Assembly: GCA_011525785.1 (NCBI GenBank)
Contig: WYBT01000061.1
Coordinates: 1-64,000 of the forward strand
Source: Planctomycetaceae bacterium
GTDB lineage: Bacteria > Planctomycetota > UBA1135 > GCA-002686595
Direction: 5' to 3'
DNA length: 64,000 nucleotides
Part shown: in pieces, positions 35,347 through 46,845 of the stretch
How positions within the stretch are numbered: the stretch's first letter is position 1
Layout of the letters: each line of letters opens with the position of its first letter
Position numbers and translations under genes: made by a program
The notes under the pieces: model-generated
Database searches by the model: none
Seen by the model: the letters and a program-made list of their open reading frames with translations, nothing else
Told to the model about the DNA's origin: nothing

Positions 35347-37047
35347 ATGACTCGACTTCGACTCGCGCGCAGCCTCGTGGCTCTGATCGTCGGCGCGCTC
35401 GCAGCGCTTCCCGGCGTCGCACAGAACCAGCTTCTGCTTCGACAGTTCGGCTCGCCCGGGGATGACCAAACCACGAGCGTCGCATCGGACGGAGCGGGTG
35501 GCGTGTACCTCGGCGGCTCCACCACCGGCGGACTCAACGGACCAAACGCCGGCCGCTCGGACGCATGGATCGCTCGCTACGACGGCGCAACCGGCAACCA
35601 GCTCTGGCTTCGACAACTCGGCACGAGCGCTGACGACTTCGCGAACGGCGTCGCCCCGGACGGGTCGGGCGGGGTCTACGTGACTGGCCACACCGAGGGC
35701 AGCCCCGGCGGACCGTACCTAGGCGATACCGACGTTTGGCTCGCGCGCTATGACAGCGTCGGCAACCAACTCTGGTTCCGGCAACTCAGTTCGACCGGCA
35801 ACTTGTTCAGCTACGACTACGCGTACGGCGCGGCAGCCGACGGCTCCGGTGGCGTTTACGTGACCGGCCAAACCACGGGGAGTCTGGGTGGCCAGTTCTT
35901 TGGCGCAGGCGCCGACGCTTTTGTCGCGCACTACGATTCCACGGGCGTCCAGTTGTGGATTCGACAGTTTGGATCGAACACCGTCGAATTGGGCTTCACC
36001 GCTGCACCCGACGGCTCGGGCGGCGTATACGTCGGCGGGTACACCTACAACCAGTTCTGGGGCGGCAGTTCCGGCTGGCTCGCGCACTACGACACTGCGG
36101 GCAACCAGCTCTGGCTCCGACAAGTCGACCCGACCTACACCAGCCTGATCTGGGCCGCCGCACCCGACGGCATGGGAGGCGTATTCGTCGGCGGCTATAC
36201 GGAGGGCGGCATCGCTGCGCCAAACATCGGCGAGTACGACATCTGGCTCGCGCGCTACGACGCCGCGGGCAACCGACTCTGGATCCGCCAGTTCGGTACG
36301 AGCGTGTCGGAAGGCGTCGTCGCCGCCGCACCCGACGGCTCGGGAGGCGTGTTCGTCAGCGGATGGACGCTCGGCAGCCTGGTCGGGGCGAGTGCGGGCT
36401 GGCTCGCTCAGTACGACAGCGCCGGCAACCAGCTCGGGATCCGCCAGATCGGCCAGATCGGGACGAACAGCTCGGAGTACGCCAACGGCGCCGCTCCCGA
36501 TGGCTCGGGCGGCGTCTACCTGGGGGGCGTCACGTATGGCGCCTGGGGCGCACCGAACGCAGGCGGGTCGGACGCATGGTTCGCGCGCTACGACGGCGTC
36601 GGTCCGCCAAGCTCGTACTGCACCGCCAGTACGAGCGCGAACGGCTGCAGCGCGTCGATCAGCGCCAACGCGTCGCCGAGCGCCACCTTCGCAACGCCGT
36701 GCGTGCTCAATATCGCGAACGTCGAAGGTCAGCGGCAGGGCCTGATCTTCTATGGCGTCGACAACACGGGCTTCAGCCCGCTGCCGTGGAGCACCGGCAG
36801 CAGCAGCTTCCTGTGCGTGAAGCCTCCGACGCAGCGCACCGCCATCCAGAGCTCCGGCGGCGCCATCGCAAGCTGCGACGGGACGCTCAGCTTGGACTGG
36901 AACGCATTCCACGCCGCCAACCCCGGCGCACTCGGCGCGCCCTTCACGACCGGCTCGAAGGTCTACGCGCAGGGCTGGTTCCGCGACCCGCCCGCGCCGA
37001 AGAGCACCAACCTCTCGAACGCGATAACGCTGACCGTCTTTCCGTGA
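35347..37047 (+). CDS. SBBP-repeat secreted beta-propeller protein, copy 2
   Basis: The 566-residue protein has a signal peptide (SLVALIVGALAALPGVAQ), then seven or eight repeats of about 50 residues (25-415). These are recognisable by DGSGGVYVTGHTEGS, DVWLARYDSVGNQLWFRQL and similar, the seven-bladed SBBP pattern. The C-terminal module (about 420-566) starts SYCTASTSANGC, has two further conserved cysteines and ends KVYAQGWFRDPPAPK and NLSNAITLTVFP. SBBP proteins are exported and thought to bind ligands at the surface; no enzyme site is seen. Its module is almost identical in DNA to that of copy 1, suggesting recent duplication or gene conversion. Confidence 0.85.
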   Translation: MTRLRLARSLVALIVGALAALPGVAQNQLLLRQFGSPGDDQTTSVASDGAGGVYLGGSTTGGLNGPNAGRSDAWIARYDGATGNQLWLRQLGTSADDFANGVAPDGSGGVYVTGHTEGSPGGPYLGDTDVWLARYDSVGNQLWFRQLSSTGNLFSYDYAYGAAADGSGGVYVTGQTTGSLGGQFFGAGADAFVAHYDSTGVQLWIRQFGSNTVELGFTAAPDGSGGVYVGGYTYNQFWGGSSGWLAHYDTAGNQLWLRQVDPTYTSLIWAAAPDGMGGVFVGGYTEGGIAAPNIGEYDIWLARYDAAGNRLWIRQFGTSVSEGVVAAAPDGSGGVFVSGWTLGSLVGASAGWLAQYDSAGNQLGIRQIGQIGTNSSEYANGAAPDGSGGVYLGGVTYGAWGAPNAGGSDAWFARYDGVGPPSSYCTASTSANGCSASISANASPSATFATPCVLNIANVEGQRQGLIFYGVDNTGFSPLPWSTGSSSFLCVKPPTQRTAIQSSGGAIASCDGTLSLDWNAFHAANPGALGAPFTTGSKVYAQGWFRDPPAPKSTNLSNAITLTVFP

Positions 37048-37098
37048 TGCGCGAGCGCCTGTCGATTGACGTCGACATCGAGCGCGCGTGAGTTGTGG

Positions 37099-37123
37099 GG
37101 CCAGCTGCCGTGAGCGGCTGGCC
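37099..37123 (+). terminator. Repeated 3' hairpin, copy 3
   Basis: The same GGCCAGC/GCTGGCC stem, 52 nt after the stop of SBBP copy 2. Confidence 0.6.
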
Positions 37124-37303
37124 TCGCGCGTTTCGCGAGGTTCGAGTGTGCGCAGCCCGCAGCCGCTGAAGCGAGTTCAGCGCGCCTTGCGCACGACCGC
37201 AGGCCCCGCAGGCAAACGCGATGTGCAGTTCGTGGCTTCGCACGCTCGCGCGGACTAGCCAGCGAAAGGCACGCTCATCGGCCTCCAACAGAAGCTCTCT
37301 CCC

Positions 37304-39019
37304 ATGAATCAACTTCGACTCGCACACAGCATCGTGGCCTTGCTCGTCGGGACGCTCGCAGTGCTTCCCGGCGTCGCACAGAACCAGCTCTGGCTCCAAC
37401 AGCTCGGCTCGCTCGGGGACGATTACGCATTCTCCATCGCAGCGGACGGAGCGGGCGGCGTGTACCGCTGCGGCTCCACCTCCGGCGCGCTGAATGGACC
37501 GAACGCCGGTGGCCTTGACGCCTGGATCGGCCACTACGATGGCGTGACCGGTGTCCCGCACTGGCTTCGACAGTTCGGCACCAACGACGATGAGTTCGCG
37601 CGCGGCGTCGCGCCCGACGGATCGGGTGGCGCGTACATGACTGGCTACAAGCTGGACAGCCTCGGCGGACAGGTCTTTGGCGAAGAGGCGGTCTGGATTG
37701 CGCGCTACGACAACGTGGGCAACCAACTCTGGATCCGCCAACTGGGATCGAGCGACGTGGGCGCGTACGACTTCGCGTTCGGCGCGACGCCCGACGGCTC
37801 AGCCGGCGTGTACGTGACGGGCTACACCAGCGGGAGTCTGGGCGGCCCGAGTGCCGGCTCCAACGACGCTTGGCTCGCGCGCTACGACTCGACGGGACTC
37901 CAACTGTGGATCCGACAGCTCGGATCGAGCGGTCACGACACAGCCCGGGCCGCTGCCGCCGACGGCTCGGGCGGTGTGTACATCGCCGGCGAGACGAGCG
38001 GCAGCCTGGGCGGCACGCACGCGGGAATCGCCGACGCGTGGGTCGCGCGATACGACGCTTCCGGCAACCAGGTCTGGATCCGCCAGCTCGGCACGAGCTC
38101 GACCGACACCATCTACTCCGCCGCACAGGACGGCTGTGGAGGCGTGTTTGTCGGCGGCTCTACGGCCGGCGACCTCGCAGGGACGGGCACGAGCAGCTAC
38201 GGCGCTTGGTTCGCACACTTCGACGCGTCGGGCAACCAGAGCTGGATCCGCCAGTTCGGCACGCACCCGTTGGACGCCGTCAACGCCGTCGCACCCGACG
38301 GCTGGGGAGGCGTGTACGTCGCCGGCCGGACGTTCGGCAGCCTGGCCGCGCCGAACGCGGGCCCGTACGACACATGGGTAGCGCAGTACGACGACACCGG
38401 CGCTGAGCTGTGGATGCGCCAGTTCGGAACGAACTTGTTGGACGAAGCCATATGCGCCACTCCCGATGGCGTTAGCGGCGTCTTCCTGGGAGGCGGGACT
38501 AAAGGCGCGTTGAGCGCTCTGAACGCGGGCGGGTGGGACACGTGGTTCGCGCGCTACAACGGTGTCGGGCCTCCGCCGCCGAAAAGCTACTGCACAGCCA
38601 GTACGACCGCGGCCGGTTGCAGCGCGTCGATCAGCGCCAACACGTCACCGAGCGCCACCTTCTCGACGCCCTGCGTGCTCAACATCACGAACGTCGAAGG
38701 TCAGCGACAGGGCTTGGTCTTCTATGGGCTGGACAACGCCGGCTTCAGCCCGTTGCCGTGGAGCTCGGGCAGCAGCAGCTTCCTGTGCGTCAAGCCTCCG
38801 ATGCAGCGCACTAGCCTTCAAAACTCCGGCGGCGCCATCGCGAGCTGCAACGGGACGCTGACCTTGGACTGGAACGCGTTCCACAGCGCCAACCCCGGCG
38901 CGCTGGGCAGCGCCCTCGCAGCCGGCTCGAAAGTTTATGCGCAGGGCTGGTTCCGCGACCCGCCCGCGACCAAGGGCGTCAACCTCTCGAACGCTCTGAA
39001 GCTACTCGTCGCTCCGTGA
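37304..39019 (+). CDS. SBBP-repeat secreted beta-propeller protein, copy 3
   Basis: The 571-residue protein has a signal peptide (SIVALLVGTLAVLPGVAQ) and the same blade pattern as copy 2 (DGSGGVYIAGETSGSLGG, DAWVARYDASGNQVWIRQL). The C-terminal module starts SYCTASTTAAGC and ends KVYAQGWFRDPPATKG and NLSNALKLLVAP. It has diverged more than copies 1 and 2 (LDNAGFSPLPWSSG for VDNTGFSPLPWSTG). There is no clear ribosome-binding site, as in the other copies. It probably sits on or outside the outer membrane with its paralogues, and the three may present different binding faces on a common tail. Confidence 0.85.
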   Translation: MNQLRLAHSIVALLVGTLAVLPGVAQNQLWLQQLGSLGDDYAFSIAADGAGGVYRCGSTSGALNGPNAGGLDAWIGHYDGVTGVPHWLRQFGTNDDEFARGVAPDGSGGAYMTGYKLDSLGGQVFGEEAVWIARYDNVGNQLWIRQLGSSDVGAYDFAFGATPDGSAGVYVTGYTSGSLGGPSAGSNDAWLARYDSTGLQLWIRQLGSSGHDTARAAAADGSGGVYIAGETSGSLGGTHAGIADAWVARYDASGNQVWIRQLGTSSTDTIYSAAQDGCGGVFVGGSTAGDLAGTGTSSYGAWFAHFDASGNQSWIRQFGTHPLDAVNAVAPDGWGGVYVAGRTFGSLAAPNAGPYDTWVAQYDDTGAELWMRQFGTNLLDEAICATPDGVSGVFLGGGTKGALSALNAGGWDTWFARYNGVGPPPPKSYCTASTTAAGCSASISANTSPSATFSTPCVLNITNVEGQRQGLVFYGLDNAGFSPLPWSSGSSSFLCVKPPMQRTSLQNSGGAIASCNGTLTLDWNAFHSANPGALGSALAAGSKVYAQGWFRDPPATKGVNLSNALKLLVAP

Positions 39020-39070
39020 TGCGCGAGCGCCTGTCGACTGACGTCGACATCGAACGCGCGTGAGTTGTGG

Positions 39071-39095
39071 GGCCAGCTGCTGTGAGCGGCTGGCC
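39071..39095 (+). terminator. Repeated 3' hairpin, copy 4
   Basis: The same GGCCAGC/GCTGGCC stem, 51 nt after SBBP copy 3 and between it and a convergent gene. Confidence 0.6.
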
Positions 39096-39148
39096 TCGCG
39101 CGTTCGAGCAGCGCGTGCGAAGCGTCGAACGCGCCGCGACTCGACGAA

Positions 39149-40641
<1,493 letters not shown>

Positions 40642-40645
<4 letters not shown>

Positions 40646-43600
40646 CCGCGGTGGAGCGTGGCGTCAAGGTTGAGCAGCGCGCTGGAAACGCCGGTCCAGG
40701 CCGCCGCTTCGAGCGCGTCGAGTTCGGGCGCGAGCTTCGCATCGCCGACTTGCAGCAACTCCTTCGCGGCCTCGGGGCTGGCCTTGAAGTGCTCGCGCTG
40801 CTCGCCGAGCAGCTTCACCAGCACTTCGAGCTCCTGCGCGCTGGGATTGCGCGACGTGCACAGGCGGAAGCCGTACGAAAGGCGCAGCGTGTCCTGTTCG
40901 TCCGGCTTGGGATCGCGCGCGCGGCCGAGTGCGTGCCGCTCGGTGAGCAGCCGCTGCGCCAGCATCTTCGCGCACTCGACGTACACGGGGTCGTTCAGCA
41001 GCGTCAGCGCCTGCAACGGCGTGTTCGTCGTCGCGCGCGTCACCGCGCAACTGTCGCGCTTGGCCGCATCGAAGTTGAGCAGCGACGGATAAGGCGCGCC
41101 GCGCTTGTTGTAGACGTACAGCCCGCGGCGGTACTGGCGCTCGTCGCGGTGGCGCACGTAGGTGCTCGCGCGATTGCCCTCGACCGTCTTCCAGGCGTTC
41201 TTGGGCTGGCGCGGCTTCACGCTGGGTCCGCCGAGCTTCTCGACGAGCAATCCCGACACGGCGAGCGCGTTGTCGCGCACCATCTCGGCCGACAGGCGCA
41301 GCCGCGGCCCGCGCGAGAGCAGGCGGTTCTCGGGGTCCTTCTCGAGGCTCGCGGCGCTCGCGGCGCTGTCCTGACGGTACGTGGCGCTGAGCACGATGCG
41401 CCGGTGCAGCTTCTTGAGATCCCAGCCGCCATCGACGAAGTCGAGCGCGAGCAGATCGAGCAGTTCGGGGTGAGTCGGCGCCTCCGCGCGCACGCCGAAG
41501 TCCTCGGCCGAGCGCACCAGGCCCACGCCGAAGTACTGCTGCCAGATGCGATTGACGAGCACGCGCGCAGTGAGCGGGTTCTCGCCCGACACCAGCCAGC
41601 GCGCGAGCCCGAGTCGATTGCGCGGCAGCGCCGGGTCCATCGGCGGTAGCGCGGCCGGCACGCCCGGCTCGACGTTCTCGCCGCGGTTCTTGTAGAGGCC
41701 GCGCACGAACACGTAGGCCTGGCGCGGCTTCTCGAGCTCCTCCATGACCAGCGTCTGCGGAACCTGCTTCTTGACCTCGCGCTCTTCCGTCTCGAGGCGC
41801 GCGAGCTCCTCGGCCAGCACGCGTCCGATCGGATCGATCGTCGTGCGGTAGTGCTCGCGCAGCAGCTTGCGCCGGCGCTCGGAGGGCGTGAGCGGGTTGA
41901 GCTCTTCGCCCGACTTGAGCGGCGCAGAGACCTCGCCCACCAAGCTCACTTTCTTGGACTGCGGAGGCTCGTCGCTCTTGGACGGCGAGGTCACGTCGAC
42001 GGCCTTCGAGGGCTGGACCGCGAGCGCCGGTGCGCTCGGAGCGAGCGGCTCGACGACGCGGCCGGCGTCGGGGCCGCTCGCGCCGCCCTGATTCGGCGAG
42101 TTGGAGAGCGCGGGCTCGGTGCTCGCAGTCGTGTTCGACGCTGGAGGCGTGCTCGCGCCGCTCGCAGCGAGCGGTGACGTCGCCGTGTCGACCGGCGCCG
42201 GCGCAGCAGGCGACGAACCCTCGCGGTGCAGCGCCTGAACGACCTCGTAGCTGAGCACGTCCTCGCCCTCGGGCGTGATGCGGAAGCTGAAGGACGCGCC
42301 GCCGCCCCGGCGCATCATCGGCTTGTCTCCCCCGCCGCTTTCGCCGCGACCGCCGCCCTTGGCGTCGCCCGCGAAGACGAGCTTCAACACGAGTTCGTTC
42401 GAGCCCTCGCGAAGCCCGATGCGGAAGCGGCGCGCGGTCTTGCTGCGCGGCTCGCCGCTCATGGCCTCGAAGTCGAACTCCTCGTCGTCGCCGCCCGAGT
42501 CTCCCTCTTCCTCCTCGTCGTCATCGGAAGCGCCCGGCTTCGCGGCGGCCTTGTCGTCCGAGCCGGGCTTCTTGGCGTTCGGCTCGGGGCTCGCGCTGGC
42601 GGTCGGCGCGAACGACTGCACCAACTCGCCGTTGAGCCACAGGCGCAGCCCCGCCGGCCCGTCGATCTCGAGCAGCGCCGTGCGCGCGCGCGCCGACTCG
42701 AGTTTGCGCGTCACGTAGAACGCGGCGTTCGCGCCTTCGAGCTTGGCGGGCGCGCCATCGCGCCACAGCCGCTGCTCGCTCCACTCGATCTTCTTCGGCG
42801 CGGGCTTCTTGGCTGGCGCAGGCGCTGCGGCCTTCTCGTCCTTCTTCGCGACCTCTGCGCCCGCGGCGGGCGCGGGCGCGGGCGCGGTCGCAGGCGTCGG
42901 CGTCGCAGCGGCGGGCGCGGGCGGGCCCACCGTCGGCGGAGCGTTCGTCTCGACGTTGCCCGGCTTGGTCGGCGCAGCCACGGCCTCGGCCGCCGGCGCC
43001 TCAGCGCTCTTTGAAGGCGCATCCGACTTTGGCTGCGACTCCTCTTTCGCCGGCGCTTCGAGCACGACCTCGTCGTAGGTCTTCTTCAAGTCGAGCGCGC
43101 CGCGTACGACGTCCTTCTCGGGCGCGAAGACCTGTTCGAAGGCGGCCTCGGCGCTCTCGGCCGGGAACGGCCCGATCGAACTCCACAGCTTGCCCTGCAC
43201 CGCCATGAGCTGCGTCCGGATGCGCTCGTCGTCGGTGACGCTGATGCGCAGCCGGCCGATCAGGCTCTTGAACTTCGCGTTCGAGGTGTGGTGCAGCGAG
43301 AGCCGCAACACCGAAGCCTCGTTGGTCTCGAGCGGCTCGAGCGGCAAGAGCACGGCCTCGTGCGGCGCCTTGCGCTCGTCGTCGACGATGCTCCAGCCGC
43401 GCCCGCCCCAGCGCGCCTCCTTGCCGTCAGCGCCGAGCGGCTCGACCACGATGGCCGACTCGATCGAGCCCGGCATCATGTCGTAGCCCGTGGGCTCCTT
43501 CTTGGGCTTCTGATTGAGGTCCGCCTGCGCCGAGGAGAAGTAGACCAGCGGCGGTTCGGTGCTGTCGGAGTGCGTCGTGTGGCGCAGCTCGAGCGCCGAG

Positions 43601-45135
43601 AGGATGAAGCGCCCGTCGGAGGCGCGGCCGAGCCCCTGCTCGGGAAGACTCGGATCGGGCAGCACTTCGATGCGCAGCGCGGCGATGCGCCGCTTGCCGG
43701 GCTGCAGCAGCACGTCGTAGACGTCCTTCACCGGCGCGGGACCGCTCGAGAGGATCGAGCCATCGTCCTGCAGCTCCAGCCGCGAGCCGTTGCGAGCGAG
43801 CATCCCCGACGGCTTCAGCACGCTCCACGCGGGCGGCGCGCCGAGCCTCTCGCGCGTTCGCGTCTCCCACTCGCGTTGCGCGGCGTCGGCCAGCGGCTCG
43901 TCCTGCTCCAGCCGCGCCTTGAGCGCCGCGATGCGCGTCTTCAAATCGTCCAGGCGCGGCGCCTGGTCGGGATTGGGCACGGAGATCGACGGCTTGGGCG
44001 CACCCCAGTCGCTGTCGCGCTCCTTGATGTTGTTGAAGAACGAATAGAACGCGTAGTAGTCGCGCTGGCTGAGCGCGTCGTACTTGTGGTCGTGGCACTG
44101 CGTGCAGGCCAGCGTCAGCCCCATGAACACGGTCGCGGTCGTGTTGACGCGGTCGATCACGTAGGCCGAGCGGTACTCGTCTTCCTCTTCGCCCGCCTCG
44201 CTGTTGGTCGGGTGATTGCGGTTGAAGCCCGTGGCCACCTTCTGCGCCAGCGTCGCGTTCGGCAAGAGATCGCCGGCGAGCTGCTCGATCGCGAAGCGGT
44301 CGTAGGGCATGTTCGCGTTGAAGGCCTCGATCACCCACTCGCGCCACTTCCAGATCTGGCGCGGCGTGTCGTTCTGGTAGCCGCTGGTGTCGGAGTAGCG
44401 CGCGAGGTCGAGCCACTCCTGCGTCATGCGCTCGCCGTAGCGCGGACTGGCGAGCAGACGATCGGCTTCGCGCTCGTAGGCGTCGGGCCGCGAGTCGCCG
44501 AGGAACGCGTCGAGCTCGGCCGGCGTCGGCGGAAGCCCCGTGAGGTCGAAGCTCGCGCGGCGCAGCCACGCTTCGCGGCTGGCTTCGGGACTGGGCTTCA
44601 ACTGCGCACGCTCGAGCTGTTCGAGCACGAAGGCGTCGAGCGGATCGCGCACCCATGCGGCGTCGGACAGCTTCGGCGCAGGCGCGCGCCGCGGCGGCGC
44701 GAAGGCCCAGTGCTCCTCCCACTCGGCGCCCTGCTCGATCCAGGCTCGAATCGTGGCGATCTCGCCAGCGGAAGGTTGCTTGGCCTCCTCCACGGGCGGC
44801 ATGCGCTTGGACTCGTTGTCGCTGCTCATCCGCAGCCACACCAGCGACTTCTCGGGCGCGCCCGGCGTGATCACGGCGCGCGAGCCCCGCGCTTCGAAGG
44901 CGTGCTCGCGCAGATCCAAGCGCAGATCCTCTTCGCGCGTAGCTTCGTCGGGACCGTGGCAGGCAAAGCAGTACTGCGCCAGGATCGGCCGAACCTCGCG
45001 CAGGTAGCTGACCTTGCGCTCGCCGTTCGGCGCGGAGTTCGTTTTGTCGTCGAGTGTCTCCCCCGCGCGCGCCGCCGCGGTCGCGATGCCCAAGGCCAGG
45101 ACCACGGACGAGACGAGCAGAGCGGAGGTGCGCAT
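40642..45135 (-). CDS. Large PSCyt1-DUF1549-DUF1553 protein
   Basis: The 1497-residue protein has a signal peptide (LLVSSVVLALGIATAAARAG). A planctomycete cytochrome-type domain follows with CFACH at about residues 56-60, then DUF1549 (about 130-340: LDLARYSDTSGYQNDTP, with a second CTQCHDHKYD). The C-terminal DUF1553 (about 1215-1490) shows ARWLVSGENPLTARVLVNRI and LHRRIVLSATYRQDS. Between them lie about 850 extra residues: beta-rich stretches and Ala/Pro, Glu/Asp and Gly-rich linkers (APAPAPAAG; DDDEEEEGDSGGDDEE). Usual family members are 700-1100 residues. The protein may carry haem c at the CxxCH sites and work with the coupled DUF1501 protein, but no activity is established. A short divergent promoter region separates it from the FG-GAP gene. 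Confidence 0.88.
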
Positions 45136-45210
45136 GAAATGGGCTCGAGGGGCTCGACGCGAAAGTGCTCGCAGCCATTCCAAGCTACACGCGGACTTCG
45201 AACGGCGCGC

Positions 45211-45216
45211 TATCCT
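45211..45216 (+). promoter_or_regulatory. Putative -10 box (TATCCT)
   Basis: TATCCT lies 8 nt before the FG-GAP gene ATG and no Shine-Dalgarno sequence is present. Confidence 0.4.
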
Positions 45217-45224
45217 CGCCCCGC

Positions 45225-46835
45225 ATGTCGCTCGCCCTCGCGTTCGTGGCGTCACTTTCGCTGCTGCTCCAGGATGCGCCCAAGCCGCAGGAGCCCAAGC
45301 CCGCGCCGGCCCGACGCTCGCGGCCGGAGTGGAAGGCCTCGCTCGAGCTTCCGCGCGATCTGTGGCTCGACGCGACCGAAGCGACGCTCGGCGCGACGGC
45401 CGAGTGGACCAACAAGGTGGAGATCGCGGACCTGAACGCGGACGGGCGGCCGGACGTGCTGTTCGCCAACGGCGGCGACTACGACGCGCGCGGCGAGCTG
45501 GTCGCGAGCCGGGTGTTCTTCAACCGCGGCGCCGGCGAGAAGTTCGAAGAGGCCACCGGGCGCGTGTTCGGCGACTCGAAGTTCTTCGCGCGCGTGATCA
45601 AGGTGCGCGACGTGAACGCCGACGGCCATGTCGACGTGTTCGTCGGCTCGACGTTCTCCACGCAGAGCGCGCTGTTCCTCGGGCTGGGCGAAGGCAAGTT
45701 CCGCGACGCGACCGCGGAGCGGCTGCCCAGGCTCCCCGGCAACACGGGAGACGCAGAGTTCGGCGACGTGGACGGCGACGGCGATCTCGACCTGGTGCTG
45801 GCCGAATGGGGCGACGGTTCGCCGATGAAGAACGAAGGCGGCCGCACGCGACTGTGGCTGAACGACGGCGCGGGCAAGTTCGTCGACGCGACCGCCGAGC
45901 GCATGCCGCAGGTGCTGGTGAAGTTCTGCTGGGAGCTCGAGTTCGTCGACGTCGACAACGACCTCGACCTGGACCTCTTGATCTCCGCCAAGCGCTCGAG
46001 CGGCTCGTTCCTGTTCGAGAACGACGGCGCCGGCAAGTTCGTGGACGCCACCGCCGGCCGCTTGCCGCAGTTCACCAACAACTACGAGTTCGAAGCGCTC
46101 GACCTCGACGGCGACGGCGTGATGGACCTGGTGACGATCAACGACGGCCCGCGCTTCACGGAGCACGTGCTGCGCGGCGATGGCAAGGGCGGGTTCAGCG
46201 AGGTGACGGCGCAGTGCTGGCCCGAGGCCGACAATCCGAGCTTCGACGACAACATGGTCTGCTTCCTCGACTACGACTCGGACGGGGACGCGGACTTCCT
46301 GATCGGCTCGCTCGACGGGCCCGACCGTCTGCTCGTGAACGACGGCAAGGGCAAGCTCGCGGCCGCAGCGCCGGTGTTCGCCGGCGACGACACGCGCGGC
46401 ACGCTGGGCATCGCGCTCGCGGATCTGAACGGCGACGGCAAGCTCGACGTCGTCCACGCGCAGGGCGAGAACCCCAAGGCCGAGACGGAGAGAGTGTTCT
46501 TCGGCAAGTCGCTGGCGCCCGACACGGCCGGGCCGACTGTCGGTGCGCTGCGCGTGCTGGGAGCGGCCAAGGCGGGCCAGCCGTTGACGCTCGTAGCACG
46601 CGTGCACGACCGCAAGACCCCGCTCGCTGCGCACGACTTCCGGCGCGTGGTGCTGCACGTCGAGCAAGGCGGGCGAAAGCTCGAGCTGCCGCTGGAGTGG
46701 TACGGCGAGTGCCTGTGGCGCGCCACGCTTCCATCGCCGGCGGCCGGCGCGCTGAAGGCGCACGTCGAGGCCGTGGACGCCGCGGGCAACGCGGCCGTCG
46801 GCGCGACGTTGACGCTGACGTTCGAAGGACGCTGA
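45225..46835 (+). CDS. Secreted FG-GAP/VCBS repeat protein
   Basis: The 536-residue protein has a signal peptide (LALAFVASLSLLLQD), a Pro/Lys-rich spacer, then about seven FG-GAP/VCBS repeats of integrin-alpha-like propeller type. Each repeat has a calcium loop: DLNADGRPD, DVNADGHVD, DVDGDGDLD, DVDNDLDLD, DLDGDGVMD, DYDSDGDAD and DLNGDGKLD. A C-terminal beta-sandwich of about 100 residues follows, ending GATLTLTFEGR. Such proteins bind calcium and probably ligands outside the cell. The ATG at 45225 is preferred because it begins the signal peptide and has a promoter-like box 8 nt upstream. It is convergent with the MscS gene, 10 nt apart. Confidence 0.85.
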   Translation: MSLALAFVASLSLLLQDAPKPQEPKPAPARRSRPEWKASLELPRDLWLDATEATLGATAEWTNKVEIADLNADGRPDVLFANGGDYDARGELVASRVFFNRGAGEKFEEATGRVFGDSKFFARVIKVRDVNADGHVDVFVGSTFSTQSALFLGLGEGKFRDATAERLPRLPGNTGDAEFGDVDGDGDLDLVLAEWGDGSPMKNEGGRTRLWLNDGAGKFVDATAERMPQVLVKFCWELEFVDVDNDLDLDLLISAKRSSGSFLFENDGAGKFVDATAGRLPQFTNNYEFEALDLDGDGVMDLVTINDGPRFTEHVLRGDGKGGFSEVTAQCWPEADNPSFDDNMVCFLDYDSDGDADFLIGSLDGPDRLLVNDGKGKLAAAAPVFAGDDTRGTLGIALADLNGDGKLDVVHAQGENPKAETERVFFGKSLAPDTAGPTVGALRVLGAAKAGQPLTLVARVHDRKTPLAAHDFRRVVLHVEQGGRKLELPLEWYGECLWRATLPSPAAGALKAHVEAVDAAGNAAVGATLTLTFEGR

Positions 46836-46845
46836 GACGCGCGCG

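Larger units (their letters stand above)
33086..39104 (+). repeat. Tandem array of three SBBP-propeller genes with repeated leaders and hairpins
   Basis: Three paralogous genes start at 33364, 35347 and 37304, with periods of 1983 and 1957 bp. Each has a similar leader (cgcgcggactag/gccagcgaaaggc-type sequence before the ATG in copies 2 and 3, a looser version in copy 1). Each also has a nearly identical 47-base 3' core (copies at 35108, 37086 and 39058). A fourth core copy (33124-33170) follows the upstream PQQ-like gene. The 3' halves of the genes are nearly identical in DNA, the propeller parts less so. Confidence 0.9.

Noticed and set aside
17661-39019. PEP-CTERM or LPXTG sorting signals on the secreted proteins
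   Set aside because: The C-termini end in Pro or short beta strands; no hydrophobic helix with a basic tail and no LPXTG or PEP motif is seen.
33137-39095. The four repeated hairpins as a CRISPR-like array
   Set aside because: They are about 2 kb apart, each after a gene stop, with no spacer structure and no cas genes.
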